NCBI GenBank assembly: GCA_947624965.1
Contig: CANQMN010000002.1
Location: forward strand, 62,001-126,000
Origin: an uncultured Clostridia bacterium
GTDB taxonomy: Bacteria > Bacillota > Clostridia > Christensenellales > Borkfalkiaceae
Length of the DNA: 64,000 nt
Direction: 5' to 3'
Shown in pieces: positions 48,649 through 56,601 of the stretch. Numbering within the stretch: the stretch's first letter is position 1; every line of letters begins with the position of its first letter. The notes beneath the pieces were generated by a model that searched no databases, was not told where the DNA came from, and was given only the letters and a program-made list of their open reading frames with translations. Made by a program: the position numbers and the translations under genes.

Positions 48649-49105
48649 ATTCTTGCTCGGGGGCGCGGTCGTCGCGTTCTGCATTCTCATCGGATACCTC
48701 GCCGCGGGGAAATACCGTCTGCGTAAGAAATTCTACGCGCAATTCTCCCTCTTCAACGAGCGGTATCTCACCGAACTGTGCTATGCGCGCAAACCGTTCT
48801 CCGAATTTTTACGGGCATACACTTATGCGGGCGATTTTTCCAAGGCGCTCTCCGCGCTGCACAAGGAGGACGCCGACCGGCAAAAATTGTCCTATCTCAC
48901 CAAGGACGAAGCGGGCGAATTTGCGGACTATCTCTCCATGCTCGGCAAGGGGGATTCGCAGTCCCAAAAGAACTTTTTCACGGCAAAAAAAGGGTATCTG
49001 GAAGAAAAAAAGGCGACGAGCGAGCGCGAGGCGAAGGACCGCGGTTCGCTCTATCTCAAACTCGGGCTTTTGGCGGGGCTTGCAATCGTCATTCTCATCG
49101 TATAA
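48638..49105 (+). CDS. spoIIIAB: Stage III sporulation protein AB
   Basis: The 155-residue protein has an N-terminal membrane helix (LKFLLGGAVVAFCILIGYLAAG), a GspF-like cytoplasmic helical domain ending in SQSQKNFFTAKKGYLEEKKA and a C-terminal helix (YLKLGLLAGLAIVILIV), the layout of SpoIIIAB. GGGGGAAG precedes the ATG. The stop overlaps the spoIIIAC start. Confidence 0.9.
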   Translation: MWLKFLLGGAVVAFCILIGYLAAGKYRLRKKFYAQFSLFNERYLTELCYARKPFSEFLRAYTYAGDFSKALSALHKEDADRQKLSYLTKDEAGEFADYLSMLGKGDSQSQKNFFTAKKGYLEEKKATSEREAKDRGSLYLKLGLLAGLAIVILIV

Positions 49106-49302
49106 TGGATATCTCCATCATTTTCAAGTTGGCAGCGATCGGCATCATCATCACCGTCGTCTGCCAAGTGCTCAAAAAATCCGATCGGGACGACGTTGCG
49201 ACCGTCGTCTCCATCGTCGGGATCGTTATCGCGCTCACGCTCGCGGTAACGATGATAGGGGACCTGTTCGAGACCATCCGCACCATCTTCGGGGTTTACT
49301 GA
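49105..49302 (+). CDS. spoIIIAC: Stage III sporulation protein AC
   Basis: A 65-residue protein of two membrane helices (ISIIFKLAAIGIIITVVCQVL and VATVVSIVGIVIALTLAV) separated by the conserved KKSDRDD loop. The ATG overlaps the spoIIIAB stop (TAATG). Length equals that of the family. Confidence 0.93.
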   Translation: MDISIIFKLAAIGIIITVVCQVLKKSDRDDVATVVSIVGIVIALTLAVTMIGDLFETIRTIFGVY

Positions 49303-49303
49303 C

Positions 49304-49696
49304 GTGGAAATTTTTCAGCTCGTCGGGATCGCGCTCATCACCGCGGTCGCGGCGATCATCCTGAAAAGCACAAAGCCGGAACTCGCCTTCGCCGTCTCCG
49401 TGGCGGGCGGCATCATTTTGCTTCTCTTTGCGTTCGAGATATTCAAGGACAGTCTATCTGTATTCGGGAAGATCGCGGACGCAACGGGGATCAGCTCTTC
49501 GCTCGTAAAAATTCTACTGAAAATGATCGGCATCGGCTATCTCGTGGAGTTCAGCGCGGGGATCCTCAACGACTTCGGACAAAATTCCGTGGCGGACAAG
49601 CTCGTATTCTGCGGAAAGATCGTCGTGCTCGTGCTTGCGGTCCCCATTCTCGAAAGCGTGCTCTCCCTCGTCGTTCGCCTCTTGGAGTTGGTATGA
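49304..49696 (+). CDS. spoIIIAD: Stage III sporulation protein AD
   Basis: A 130-residue membrane protein with four helices; IFQLVGIALITAVAAIILKST at the N-terminus and LKMIGIGYLVEFSAGILNDFG in the middle match SpoIIIAD. GTG start one base after the spoIIIAC stop; the end overlaps spoIIIAE by 4 bases. Confidence 0.93.
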   Translation: MEIFQLVGIALITAVAAIILKSTKPELAFAVSVAGGIILLLFAFEIFKDSLSVFGKIADATGISSSLVKILLKMIGIGYLVEFSAGILNDFGQNSVADKLVFCGKIVVLVLAVPILESVLSLVVRLLELV

Positions 49697-50904
49697 CGTT
49701 TCCCGTTCGGACATCGCGCACAAAAAAGCGGAGAAAGTTCCTTCTGTTTTTGCTTCCGCTCGTGTTTTTGCTCGTTTTTCCCGCCGTGAAAGTTGTCGCC
49801 TATGCGGCGTCTTTCGAGGAAGAGGCGGCGTCTGCGGAATTGCACGAGAACATCAAGGAACTTTTGGACGCGCTGGATACGCAGGAACTGCAAGAATATC
49901 TCGATTCGCTCGCGGAGATGAAGGGGATCTCCGTGCGGGAGCGGCTCGAAGCGCTGATAAACGGCGATCTTTCGCTCGACTATTCCTCCCTGTGGCAAGC
50001 CGCGCTCGACGTTTTATGGCGGGAAGGGCGCACAATGCTGCCCGCTTTTGCCGTAATTCTCGCCGTCGCGCTCCTGTGCGGCATCCTTAACTCTGCAAAA
50101 AATGGATTTTTGCAGAGTACTATGACAGACATAATTCACTTTGTCGGCTACATTGCCGTGGGCGCGGTGGTGTTGGCATGTCTTATTTCGGTACTGGAAG
50201 AGGGCTTTTCCGCCGTTTCGCACATGCAAAGGCAAATGCAACTCGTGTATCCGCTCCTTCTCACGTTGATGGCGGGGAGCGGCGGCGCGGTCTCCGTCGG
50301 GATCTACCGTCCCGCCGTTGCGTTCATGAGCGGCTCCGTCTGCGAGCTGTTCACCGCGGTCGTTTTGCCGACGTGCGTCGTCGTCATCGTGCTCGCCTTC
50401 GTCGGAAATCTCTCCGCCGACGTGCGCACGGAAAAGCTCGGCGAACTCTTCAAGAGCGTCTCCAAATGGCTGGTCGGATTGACGCTCGGGCTTTTCAGCG
50501 TCTTTCTCACGGTGCAGGGGATCGCCTCGGCGCAGTACGACGGGATCTCCCTCCGCGCCGCAAAGTACGTAGTCTCCGGTTCCGTGCCCGTCGTGGGGGG
50601 ATTTCTTTCGGGCGGGCTCGAACTCGTCCTCGCGGGGAGCGCGCTCATCAAGAATGCGCTCGGCTCCTTTGCCGTGTTTCTTCTCTTCGGCACGCTCCTG
50701 CGCCCCGTTCTGCTCTTTGCCGCGTTTCAGCTCTTTCTCCGCCTTGCCGCGGCGGCGACCGAGCCGGTCGGCGGAAAAATTTCCGCCTTTTTGTCCCGTC
50801 TTGCCGCGGATACGGGATATTTTCTCGCCGCCGTTCTCTGCATCGCTTTTCTGTATTTCCTCACGCTCGTCCTTCTCGTCTGTTCTTCGGGGGTGATATT
50901 TTAA
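49693..50904 (+). CDS. spoIIIAE: Stage III sporulation protein AE, carrying an in-frame dispersed repeat
   Basis: The 403-residue polytopic channel component has a signal-like N-terminus (FLLFLLPLVFLLVFPAVKVVAYA), an acidic extracytoplasmic stretch with repeated LDAL/EYLDSL motifs, and about seven helices. From 50116 to 50134, dispersed repeat copy 4 is read in frame as STMTDI, within NGFLQSTMTDIIHF, where other SpoIIIAE proteins have a linker between helices of about the same length. The codons there (AGT, ACT, ATA, ATT) are atypical for this gene. The stop overlaps the spoIIIAF start. Confidence 0.92.
   Translation: MTFPVRTSRTKKRRKFLLFLLPLVFLLVFPAVKVVAYAASFEEEAASAELHENIKELLDALDTQELQEYLDSLAEMKGISVRERLEALINGDLSLDYSSLWQAALDVLWREGRTMLPAFAVILAVALLCGILNSAKNGFLQSTMTDIIHFVGYIAVGAVVLACLISVLEEGFSAVSHMQRQMQLVYPLLLTLMAGSGGAVSVGIYRPAVAFMSGSVCELFTAVVLPTCVVVIVLAFVGNLSADVRTEKLGELFKSVSKWLVGLTLGLFSVFLTVQGIASAQYDGISLRAAKYVVSGSVPVVGGFLSGGLELVLAGSALIKNALGSFAVFLLFGTLLRPVLLFAAFQLFLRLAAAATEPVGGKISAFLSRLAADTGYFLAAVLCIAFLYFLTLVLLVCSSGVIF
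50085..50134 (+). repeat. Dispersed repeat copy 4 inside spoIIIAE
   Basis: The core AGTACTATGACAGACATAA (50116-50134, one mismatch) is preceded by a perfect inverted repeat with arms CTCTGCAAAAA and TTTTTGCAGAG around a short loop. The element is read in the same phase as the copy in dxs. Confidence 0.9.
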
Positions 50905-51374
50905 TGAAGGCGTATATCCTCGCCGTCGCGGGGGCAGTGCTGTTTTCCGCCGTCGTCGCCATGATCGCGCCGAGCGGCAAGATGGGAAAATTCATCCGCG
51001 GGGCAAGCAAACTGCTCATTCTCGTCGCATTGCTCGCGCCCGTCGCCGCGCTCGTGCAGGAGCGGAGTTTTTCCCTTTCGGAGGGGGATCCCGTCCCGAC
51101 GGACGCGAGCTATCTCGAAGCGCAGGCGAAGATCGCTTCCCAAAGGGAAGGGGAAGAGATCTCGGCGTTTCTTGCCGAAGAATACGGCATTTCGGCGCGG
51201 GCGGAAGTAGAGTACGACGCGCAGACGTTTTCCCGCAAAAAAGTCGCGGTGAAAATCTCGGATTTCGGTATAATCGGGCAGGACGAGCATATAGATACTA
51301 TGGGTAAAATCGAGAGGGAACTGGAAGCGAAGTACGGCTGCGAAGCGGAGGTGTGCGTTGAAGGAACGGCTTGA
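50904..51374 (+). CDS. spoIIIAF: Stage III sporulation protein AF
   Basis: A 156-residue protein with two N-terminal membrane helices (YILAVAGAVLFSAVVAMIAP and ASKLLILVALLAPVAALV) and a C-terminal ring-building-like domain (EEYGISARAEVEYD, GKIERELEAKYG). The layout fits SpoIIIAF. The ATG overlaps the spoIIIAE stop, and the 3' end overlaps spoIIIAG by 17 bases. Confidence 0.9.
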   Translation: MKAYILAVAGAVLFSAVVAMIAPSGKMGKFIRGASKLLILVALLAPVAALVQERSFSLSEGDPVPTDASYLEAQAKIASQREGEEISAFLAEEYGISARAEVEYDAQTFSRKKVAVKISDFGIIGQDEHIDTMGKIERELEAKYGCEAEVCVEGTA

Positions 51375-51726
51375 AAAGCTCTTTCGGAGCAAAACGGCGA
51401 AGATCCTTCTGCTCTGCGCGCTGGCGCTCGTCCTGCTCATCGCCGTTTGGAAGGTATTTTTCCCGTCCGGCGAAGCGTCGGCGGAATACGGCGCAACGGA
51501 GCAGGAAGCGCGGCTCGCCGCCGTGCTCTCGAAGATCGAGGGCGTGAAGAGCGTCTCCGTGATGATAGGAAACACGAAGGAGGGGATCCCCGCGAGCGCG
51601 ATCGTCGTGTTCGACGGCGAAGACGGACTTCTCACGCGCATGCGGATCCTCGAAGCGGCTGCGGGCGCGCTCAACGTGGAACGCGAAAATGTTCTCGTCT
51701 ATCCCGCAAATTCATCCCGGAAATAA
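51358..51726 (+). CDS. spoIIIAG: Stage III sporulation protein AG
   Basis: A 122-residue protein with one N-terminal helix (AKILLLCALALVLLIAVWKV) and a ring-forming domain (RLAAVLSKIEGVKSVSVMIG, then RILEAAAGALNVERENVLVY). SpoIIIAG forms the large ring of the feeding-tube channel; this copy is shorter than the 229 residues of B. subtilis. TTG start 51358 with GGAGGTG 5 bases upstream. Confidence 0.9.
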   Translation: MKERLEKLFRSKTAKILLLCALALVLLIAVWKVFFPSGEASAEYGATEQEARLAAVLSKIEGVKSVSVMIGNTKEGIPASAIVVFDGEDGLLTRMRILEAAAGALNVERENVLVYPANSSRK

Positions 51727-51746
51727 ATGAAATAAGGAGATAAACC

Positions 51747-52235
51747 ATGTCCAACACGAAAAAAATCGCACTTATGTCAACGCTTGTCCTGCTTCTCGCC
51801 GTAACCGCCATCTTCAACTTCGTTCTGGCGGGAACGCAATCCGCGGACGTCAGCGCGGAGGGAAGCGCACCCGTCAACTATTTCACGACCTACCGCGCCG
51901 AGCGCAGCTCGACGCGCAGCGAAGAATTCGTTCAGCTCGACAGCATTATCTCCGCTTATGCGCCCGGGACGGCGGAACATACGCAGGCGGTGCAGGAAAA
52001 GCAGAAGATGATCGACATCATGGAACAGGAACTCCTCATGGAATCGGTGATCAAACGCCTCGGGTTTTCGGACGTCGCCGTCGCCATCGGCAGTACTTCG
52101 GACAATATCAATATTTTCGTCAACACGGACGAACTGACGGACGAAGCGATGTTTAAGATCCGCGGCGCGTTCGAGAGGGAACTCAATGTCCGCAACGGAA
52201 GTATCATATTTATGCCCGTATATGTGGAAAGTTGA
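51747..52235 (+). CDS. spoIIIAH: Stage III sporulation protein AH
   Basis: A 162-residue protein with one N-terminal helix (IALMSTLVLLLAVTAIFNFVL), a linker and a YscJ/FliF-like domain (QKMIDIMEQELLMESVIKRLGF, DNINIFVNTDELTDEAMFKI). SpoIIIAH spans the engulfing membranes and binds SpoIIQ. AAGGAG precedes the ATG. It is the last gene of the operon. Confidence 0.94.
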   Translation: MSNTKKIALMSTLVLLLAVTAIFNFVLAGTQSADVSAEGSAPVNYFTTYRAERSSTRSEEFVQLDSIISAYAPGTAEHTQAVQEKQKMIDIMEQELLMESVIKRLGFSDVAVAIGSTSDNINIFVNTDELTDEAMFKIRGAFERELNVRNGSIIFMPVYVES

Positions 52236-52268
52236 GAAAAAACAGTAGTAAATTCCGAAATTATGTGC

Positions 52269-52274
52269 TATAAT
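52269..52274 (+). promoter_or_regulatory. Extended -10 promoter before the Asp23-like gene
   Basis: TG-C-TATAAT (52266-52274) with a weak -35 (TAGTAA, 52246-52251). Confidence 0.55.
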
Positions 52275-52295
52275 AGAACTCGCAAGGAGTGAATT

Positions 52296-52682
52296 ATGGC
52301 AAGCATCAAGTACAACCCCAATAGCCAAAAGGGAAAAATCACCTATAATTCGGACATCGTGAGCGGGATCGTCGTGCTCAGTTTGCAGGAAACAGAGGGC
52401 ATCAAGCTCATTCCGTCTAAGAGCAAGGGCATCAAACTTTGCTTTGAAAAAGAGGGCGTGTTCGTTGATATCTCCGTCATCGCGTACTACGGTTACAGCG
52501 TTCCCGAGCTCGCCTACCGCATCCAGCAGTCCATCAAGCAGATGGTCGAATCGATGACGAAATACAAGATCGCAAAGGTGGACGTGCACGTCCAGAGCGT
52601 CGTATTTCCTCCCGCGGCGGAGGCGGAAAAGCCTCTCGCACCTGCGGCGGAAGAGACGGAAGCGGATCCGAAAAACAACTGA
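52296..52682 (+). CDS. Asp23/Gls24-family protein (YqhY-like)
   Basis: This 128-residue cytoplasmic protein begins NPNSQKGKITYNSDIVSGIV and has VFVDISVIAYYGYSVPELAYRIQQSIKQMVE, the Asp23 domain core; the Ala/Glu/Pro-rich C-terminus is variable. YqhY-type proteins sit between the spoIIIA or acc genes and nusB across Firmicutes and have been linked to fatty acid metabolism. AAGGAG precedes the ATG. Confidence 0.93.
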   Translation: MASIKYNPNSQKGKITYNSDIVSGIVVLSLQETEGIKLIPSKSKGIKLCFEKEGVFVDISVIAYYGYSVPELAYRIQQSIKQMVESMTKYKIAKVDVHVQSVVFPPAAEAEKPLAPAAEETEADPKNN

Positions 52683-52688
52683 AAACAG

Positions 52689-52718
52689 AATTTCCCTTTC
52701 CCGCGCGGGAAGGGAATT
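52689..52718. repeat. Inverted repeat between the Asp23-like gene and nusB
   Basis: TTCCCTTTCCCGCG and CGCGGGAAGGGAA form a hairpin with one bulged T. There is no T tract after it, so it is likely an mRNA stability or partial-termination element. Confidence 0.5.
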
Positions 52719-52739
52719 TGCCGTTAAAAGAGGAATTTT

Positions 52740-53132
52740 ATGAGAAGCGATGCGAGAGAAGCGGCGTTCAAAGTGGTGTATGCGGAACTCTTTCACGAGG
52801 ACTGCGACGAACGCTTCAAGGCCGCGACCTACAAAACCGCGAAATTGAGCGAAGACGAGCGCGCGTTTGCCGCCCGCCTCGTTTCCCTTGTGGAGGAGCA
52901 CAGGGAGGAGCTCTCGGCGCGGCTCGCCGAAAAGGTGCTGCGCTTTGCCGAGTACCGCATCTATCCCGTGGATAAGGCAATTATGCTCGTCGCCCTCGCG
53001 GAGATCTTTTATTGCGACGATATTCCGAACGTCGTGTCCGTGAGCGAAGCGGCGGCGCTCGCGCGCAAGTATTCCACGGAAAATTCGGCGGGCTTCGTGA
53101 ACGGCGTGCTCGGGGGGGTGATCAACGCATGA
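52740..53132 (+). CDS. nusB: Transcription antitermination factor NusB
   Basis: This all-helical protein of 130 residues binds boxA RNA with NusE in rRNA antitermination. It begins DAREAAFKVVYAELFHED and has AIMLVALAEIFYCDDIPNVVSVSEAAALARKYS and FVNGVLGGV, the NusB C-terminal signature. AAAGAGG precedes the ATG. The stop overlaps the folD start (ATGA). Confidence 0.94.
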   Translation: MRSDAREAAFKVVYAELFHEDCDERFKAATYKTAKLSEDERAFAARLVSLVEEHREELSARLAEKVLRFAEYRIYPVDKAIMLVALAEIFYCDDIPNVVSVSEAAALARKYSTENSAGFVNGVLGGVINA

Positions 53133-53977
53133 TCATCGACGGAAAGACGACGGCGGCGTGCATTCGGAGCGAATTGAAGCTCCGCACCGCGGAATTTGAG
53201 AAGGCGTACGGAAAAAAAGTCGGGCTTGCGGTCGTTCTGATCGGGAACGACCCCGCGTCGCAGACCTATGTCAGAAACAAAATAAAGGGGTGCGAAGAGG
53301 CGGGCATCCGCTCGTTCGCGCACTATCTTCCCGAAACGGCGACGCAGGAGCAGGCGCGCTCGCTCGTCCGCGCGCTCGCGGAGGACGGAGCCGTCCACGG
53401 CATCCTCGTCCAGTTGCCGCTTCCCGCCCATCTGAACGCGGCGGAGATCTTGGCGGAGATCCCCGCCGAAAAGGACGTGGACGGATTTTGCGCCGAGAAC
53501 GTCGGGAAACTCGCTTTGCGCGAGAGCGGCACAATCGCCTGCACGCCGCTCGGCGTGATGGAACTGCTGCGGCGGTACCGGATCCCCGTGGCGGGGAAAC
53601 GTGCGGTCGTCGTCGGGCGGAGCAACATCGTCGGGAAACCGATGGCGATGCTTCTGCTCAACGCGGACGCAACGGTTACCGTTTGCCATTCCCGCACGCG
53701 GGATTTGAAGGAAGAGTGCCTGCGGGCGGATATCCTCGTCGCCGCCGTCGGAAAGGCGAAATTCATCACCGCGGATATGGTGAAAGAGGGCGCGGTCGTC
53801 ATCGACGTCGGCATGGACCGCGACGAAAACGGAAAGCTCTGCGGCGACGTCGATTTCTGCGCCGTCGAAAAAAAGGCGTCCTATATCACGCCCGTTCCGG
53901 GCGGCGTAGGTCCCATGACGGTCGCCATGCTGCTTTCCAACACCGTTGCCGCGGCGGAGCGAGGAGAAAAGGCATGA
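53129..53977 (+). CDS. folD: Methylenetetrahydrofolate dehydrogenase/cyclohydrolase
   Basis: The 282-residue bifunctional enzyme of one-carbon metabolism. It has the catalytic Tyr and Lys in PASQTYVRNKIKGCEEAGI, the QLPLP signature, PEKDVDG-like AEKDVDGFCAEN, VVVGRSNIVGKPMA for NADP and the C-terminal ITPVPGGVGPMTVAMLL. The start was moved to ATG 53129, overlapping the nusB stop, because the upstream part is not FolD-like. The ispA start overlaps its stop. Confidence 0.96.
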   Translation: MIIDGKTTAACIRSELKLRTAEFEKAYGKKVGLAVVLIGNDPASQTYVRNKIKGCEEAGIRSFAHYLPETATQEQARSLVRALAEDGAVHGILVQLPLPAHLNAAEILAEIPAEKDVDGFCAENVGKLALRESGTIACTPLGVMELLRRYRIPVAGKRAVVVGRSNIVGKPMAMLLLNADATVTVCHSRTRDLKEECLRADILVAAVGKAKFITADMVKEGAVVIDVGMDRDENGKLCGDVDFCAVEKKASYITPVPGGVGPMTVAMLLSNTVAAAERGEKA

Positions 53978-54846
53978 ATTTTCAAGCGCGGTACGACCGC
54001 TATCTAGATGTCTTTGAAAGGGGTCTGCAAGCATTTTGCGGCGATATGCGGTACGAACCGCCTGTTTTGACCGAGAGCATGCGCTATTCCCTTCTTTCGG
54101 GCGGGAAGCGGGTGCGTCCCGTGCTCTTTTTTGCCGCGCTCGACCTCTTCGGTCTCCCTTATCCCGAGCGGTTGCCCTTGGCGATCGCGCTCGAATGTAT
54201 CCATACCTATTCGCTCATCCACGACGACCTTCCCGCGATGGACAACGACGATTTTCGCCGCGGGAGGCCCTCCAACCATAAGCGGTTCGGGGAGGGGAAC
54301 GCCATTCTCGCGGGGGACGCGCTCCTCTCGCTCGCGTTCGATCTTCTTTTGCGGGAGAGCAAAGAGGATCCGCGCGCGCTCGAAGCGGCGATCGAACTTT
54401 CCCGCGCGGCGGGCGCGGAGGGGATGATCGCGGGGCAATCCGCCGACCTTCTCTATACCGCGAACGAGACCTGCGGCGAGCGGGAACTTTCCTTCGTCTA
54501 CGTGCACAAGACGGGAAAACTCATCGCCGCGCCCCTCTGCATGGCGGCGGCGATCGCGGGGCGGGAAAAGGAGCAAATGCGCGCCTTCGGCGAAGAACTC
54601 GGCACGCTTTTCCAGCTCACGGACGACATCCTCGACATGAAGGGCGAAAGCGCAAAGATGGGGAAAACGCTCGGGAAAGACGAAAAGGAGCGCAAACTCA
54701 CCTGCGTCGGCGTATACGGGCTGCGTGCGTCCGAAGAGCTGGCGGACGCGTGCGCGGCGCGTTGCCTTTTGGCGTTGAAGGACATCTCGGGCGACGTCGG
54801 ATTTCTCTCCGATTTCGTATCGCTTGTCCGCAACCGAAATCATTGA
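53974..54846 (+). CDS. ispA: Farnesyl diphosphate synthase-type prenyltransferase
   Basis: The 290-residue head-to-tail prenyl diphosphate synthase. LLSGGKRVRPVL binds isopentenyl diphosphate. HDDLPAMDNDDFRRGRP is the first Asp-rich motif and FQLTDDILDMKG the second. It makes farnesyl diphosphate for undecaprenyl phosphate and related lipids. AGGAG precedes the ATG. xseA and xseB, which usually lie between folD and ispA, are missing here. Confidence 0.95.
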   Translation: MNFQARYDRYLDVFERGLQAFCGDMRYEPPVLTESMRYSLLSGGKRVRPVLFFAALDLFGLPYPERLPLAIALECIHTYSLIHDDLPAMDNDDFRRGRPSNHKRFGEGNAILAGDALLSLAFDLLLRESKEDPRALEAAIELSRAAGAEGMIAGQSADLLYTANETCGERELSFVYVHKTGKLIAAPLCMAAAIAGREKEQMRAFGEELGTLFQLTDDILDMKGESAKMGKTLGKDEKERKLTCVGVYGLRASEELADACAARCLLALKDISGDVGFLSDFVSLVRNRNH

Positions 54847-54879
54847 GGAGAAACAGGGCGCGATCTCGCGCGTTTTTCT

Positions 54880-56601
54880 ATGCGAAACATTACACGGGAG
54901 GAACTCAAACGTGCCTCCGTTCCACAATTAAAGACGCTGTGCGACGTACTGCGGGAGGAGATCTTGAACACGGTCGCCGTCTGCGGGGGGCATCTGTCCT
55001 CCAATCTCGGCGCGGTGGAACTCACCGTCGCTCTGCACCGCGTTTTTTCTTTTCCGCAGGATAAGATCGTTTTCGACGTCGGTCATCAGTGCTATACGCA
55101 CAAATTGCTCTCCGGGCGCGCGGAGCGCTTCTCCACGCTTCGGCGCGAGGGGGGGCTCTCCGGATTTCCCAAACGGACGGAGAGCGAATACGATTGCTAC
55201 GACACGGGGCATGCGGGAACTTCTCTCTCCGCCGCGCTCGGGATCGCCAAGGCGCGCGACTTAAAGGGCGAAAATTACGAGGTGATCGCCTTCATCGGCG
55301 ACGGTTCGTTCAACAACGGGCTCATTTACGAGGCGCTCAACAGTCTGCGCATCCTGAATACGAGGATCCTCATCGTGCTCAACGACAACGGAATGTCCAT
55401 TTCTCCCACCGTCGGCGGCACGCACGACATTCTGAACGAGATGAAGGGGGAGGCGCTCCCTTCGGAGGACGTGCGCCTCTTCGAGCGGTACGGGCTCGCC
55501 TACATGGGCGTATACAACGGCAACGACCTCGGGGAGACGATCGCGGCGCTCGAACAGGCGAAGGAAAAACTGCGCGAAACGAGCGTACTTTTGCACGTCG
55601 TAACGCGAAAGGGGCAGGGACATCCCTTCTGCGAGAGCGCGCCCTTGGAGACGCACGGCGTCAACGGCGAATCCGCGCACGACGCGGAGAGCGCGGAATA
55701 TTCCGCCGCGCTGGGCGAGGAACTGTGCTCGCTCGCCCGGACGGACAGCCGCATCGTCGCCGTGACCGCCGCGATGACGGACAGTTTGGGACTGCGCCGC
55801 TTTTTCGACGAATATCCCGCGCGCGCCTTCGACGTCGGCATCTGCGAGGAGCACGCGTCCGTGCTGTGCGCTTCGCTCGCGTCCGCGGGCATGAAGCCGT
55901 ATTACGCCATCTATTCCACCTTTTTACAGCGCGCCTTCGATGAGATCGTCCACGACGTCTGCGGGCAAAACCTGCCTGTAACGTTCTGCATCGACCGCGC
56001 GGGCATCACGGGAAGGGACGGGGAGACCCATCAGGGCGTATTCGATCTGTCCTATCTCTCGTTCATTCCAAACCTCGCCGTCGCGATCCCGAAGGACATC
56101 GGAGAACTGCGCGCAATGCTCCGCATGAGCGTGGATTATCCCGCGCCGCTCGCCATCCGCTACCCGCGGGAAGGGCATGAAGGCGTGATCCCGACGATTG
56201 AAATCGGAAAATTTGAAATTTTACATAGTACTACGTCAGACATAATTGTCCTTGCGGCGGGGGAACGTTGCATTTCGCTGGCGGAAAAAGTCCGCCTCAG
56301 GCTCTCGGCGCAGGGCAAGGATCTCACGCTCGTCAACGCACGCTTTTTGAAGCCGCTCGACGAAGAACTGCTCGCTTCCCGTCGGGAAAAGTACGTTCTC
56401 ACGATCGAGGACAACGCGCTTTGCGGCGGGCTCGGCGACGCGGTGAGCCGTTTTTACCGCAACAGCGGCAAAGAGATCTATTGCTTCGGCTACGACGACG
56501 CGTTTATTCCGCACGGGGACGTTTGTTCGCTCGCCGCCGAGCACGGCGTGAGCGAAGAAAAAATTCTTGCGGCGATCGAGGCGCTGTATGCGCGCGGATA
56601 A
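54880..56601 (+). CDS. dxs: 1-deoxy-D-xylulose-5-phosphate synthase, carrying an in-frame dispersed repeat
   Basis: The 573-residue thiamine-diphosphate enzyme is the entry to the MEP isoprenoid pathway. Visible are GGHLSSNLGAVELTVALH, FDVGHQCYTHKLLSGR, the ThDP motif GDGSFNNGLIYEALN to LNDNGMS, the EEHASV Glu and CIDRAGITGRDGETHQG. It is somewhat shorter than the usual 620 residues. At 56227-56245 dispersed repeat copy 5 encodes STTSDI inside EILHSTTSDIIVL, replacing the usual linker before the third domain without changing its length much; the codons AGT, ACT, TCA, ATA are foreign to the gene. Confidence 0.94.
   Translation: MRNITREELKRASVPQLKTLCDVLREEILNTVAVCGGHLSSNLGAVELTVALHRVFSFPQDKIVFDVGHQCYTHKLLSGRAERFSTLRREGGLSGFPKRTESEYDCYDTGHAGTSLSAALGIAKARDLKGENYEVIAFIGDGSFNNGLIYEALNSLRILNTRILIVLNDNGMSISPTVGGTHDILNEMKGEALPSEDVRLFERYGLAYMGVYNGNDLGETIAALEQAKEKLRETSVLLHVVTRKGQGHPFCESAPLETHGVNGESAHDAESAEYSAALGEELCSLARTDSRIVAVTAAMTDSLGLRRFFDEYPARAFDVGICEEHASVLCASLASAGMKPYYAIYSTFLQRAFDEIVHDVCGQNLPVTFCIDRAGITGRDGETHQGVFDLSYLSFIPNLAVAIPKDIGELRAMLRMSVDYPAPLAIRYPREGHEGVIPTIEIGKFEILHSTTSDIIVLAAGERCISLAEKVRLRLSAQGKDLTLVNARFLKPLDEELLASRREKYVLTIEDNALCGGLGDAVSRFYRNSGKEIYCFGYDDAFIPHGDVCSLAAEHGVSEEKILAAIEALYARG
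56209..56245 (+). repeat. Dispersed repeat copy 5 inside dxs
   Basis: Core AGTACTACGTCAGACATAA (56227-56245, one mismatch), preceded by the dyad AAAATTT-G-AAATTTT. Read in frame; codon 450 starts at the AGT. Confidence 0.9.
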
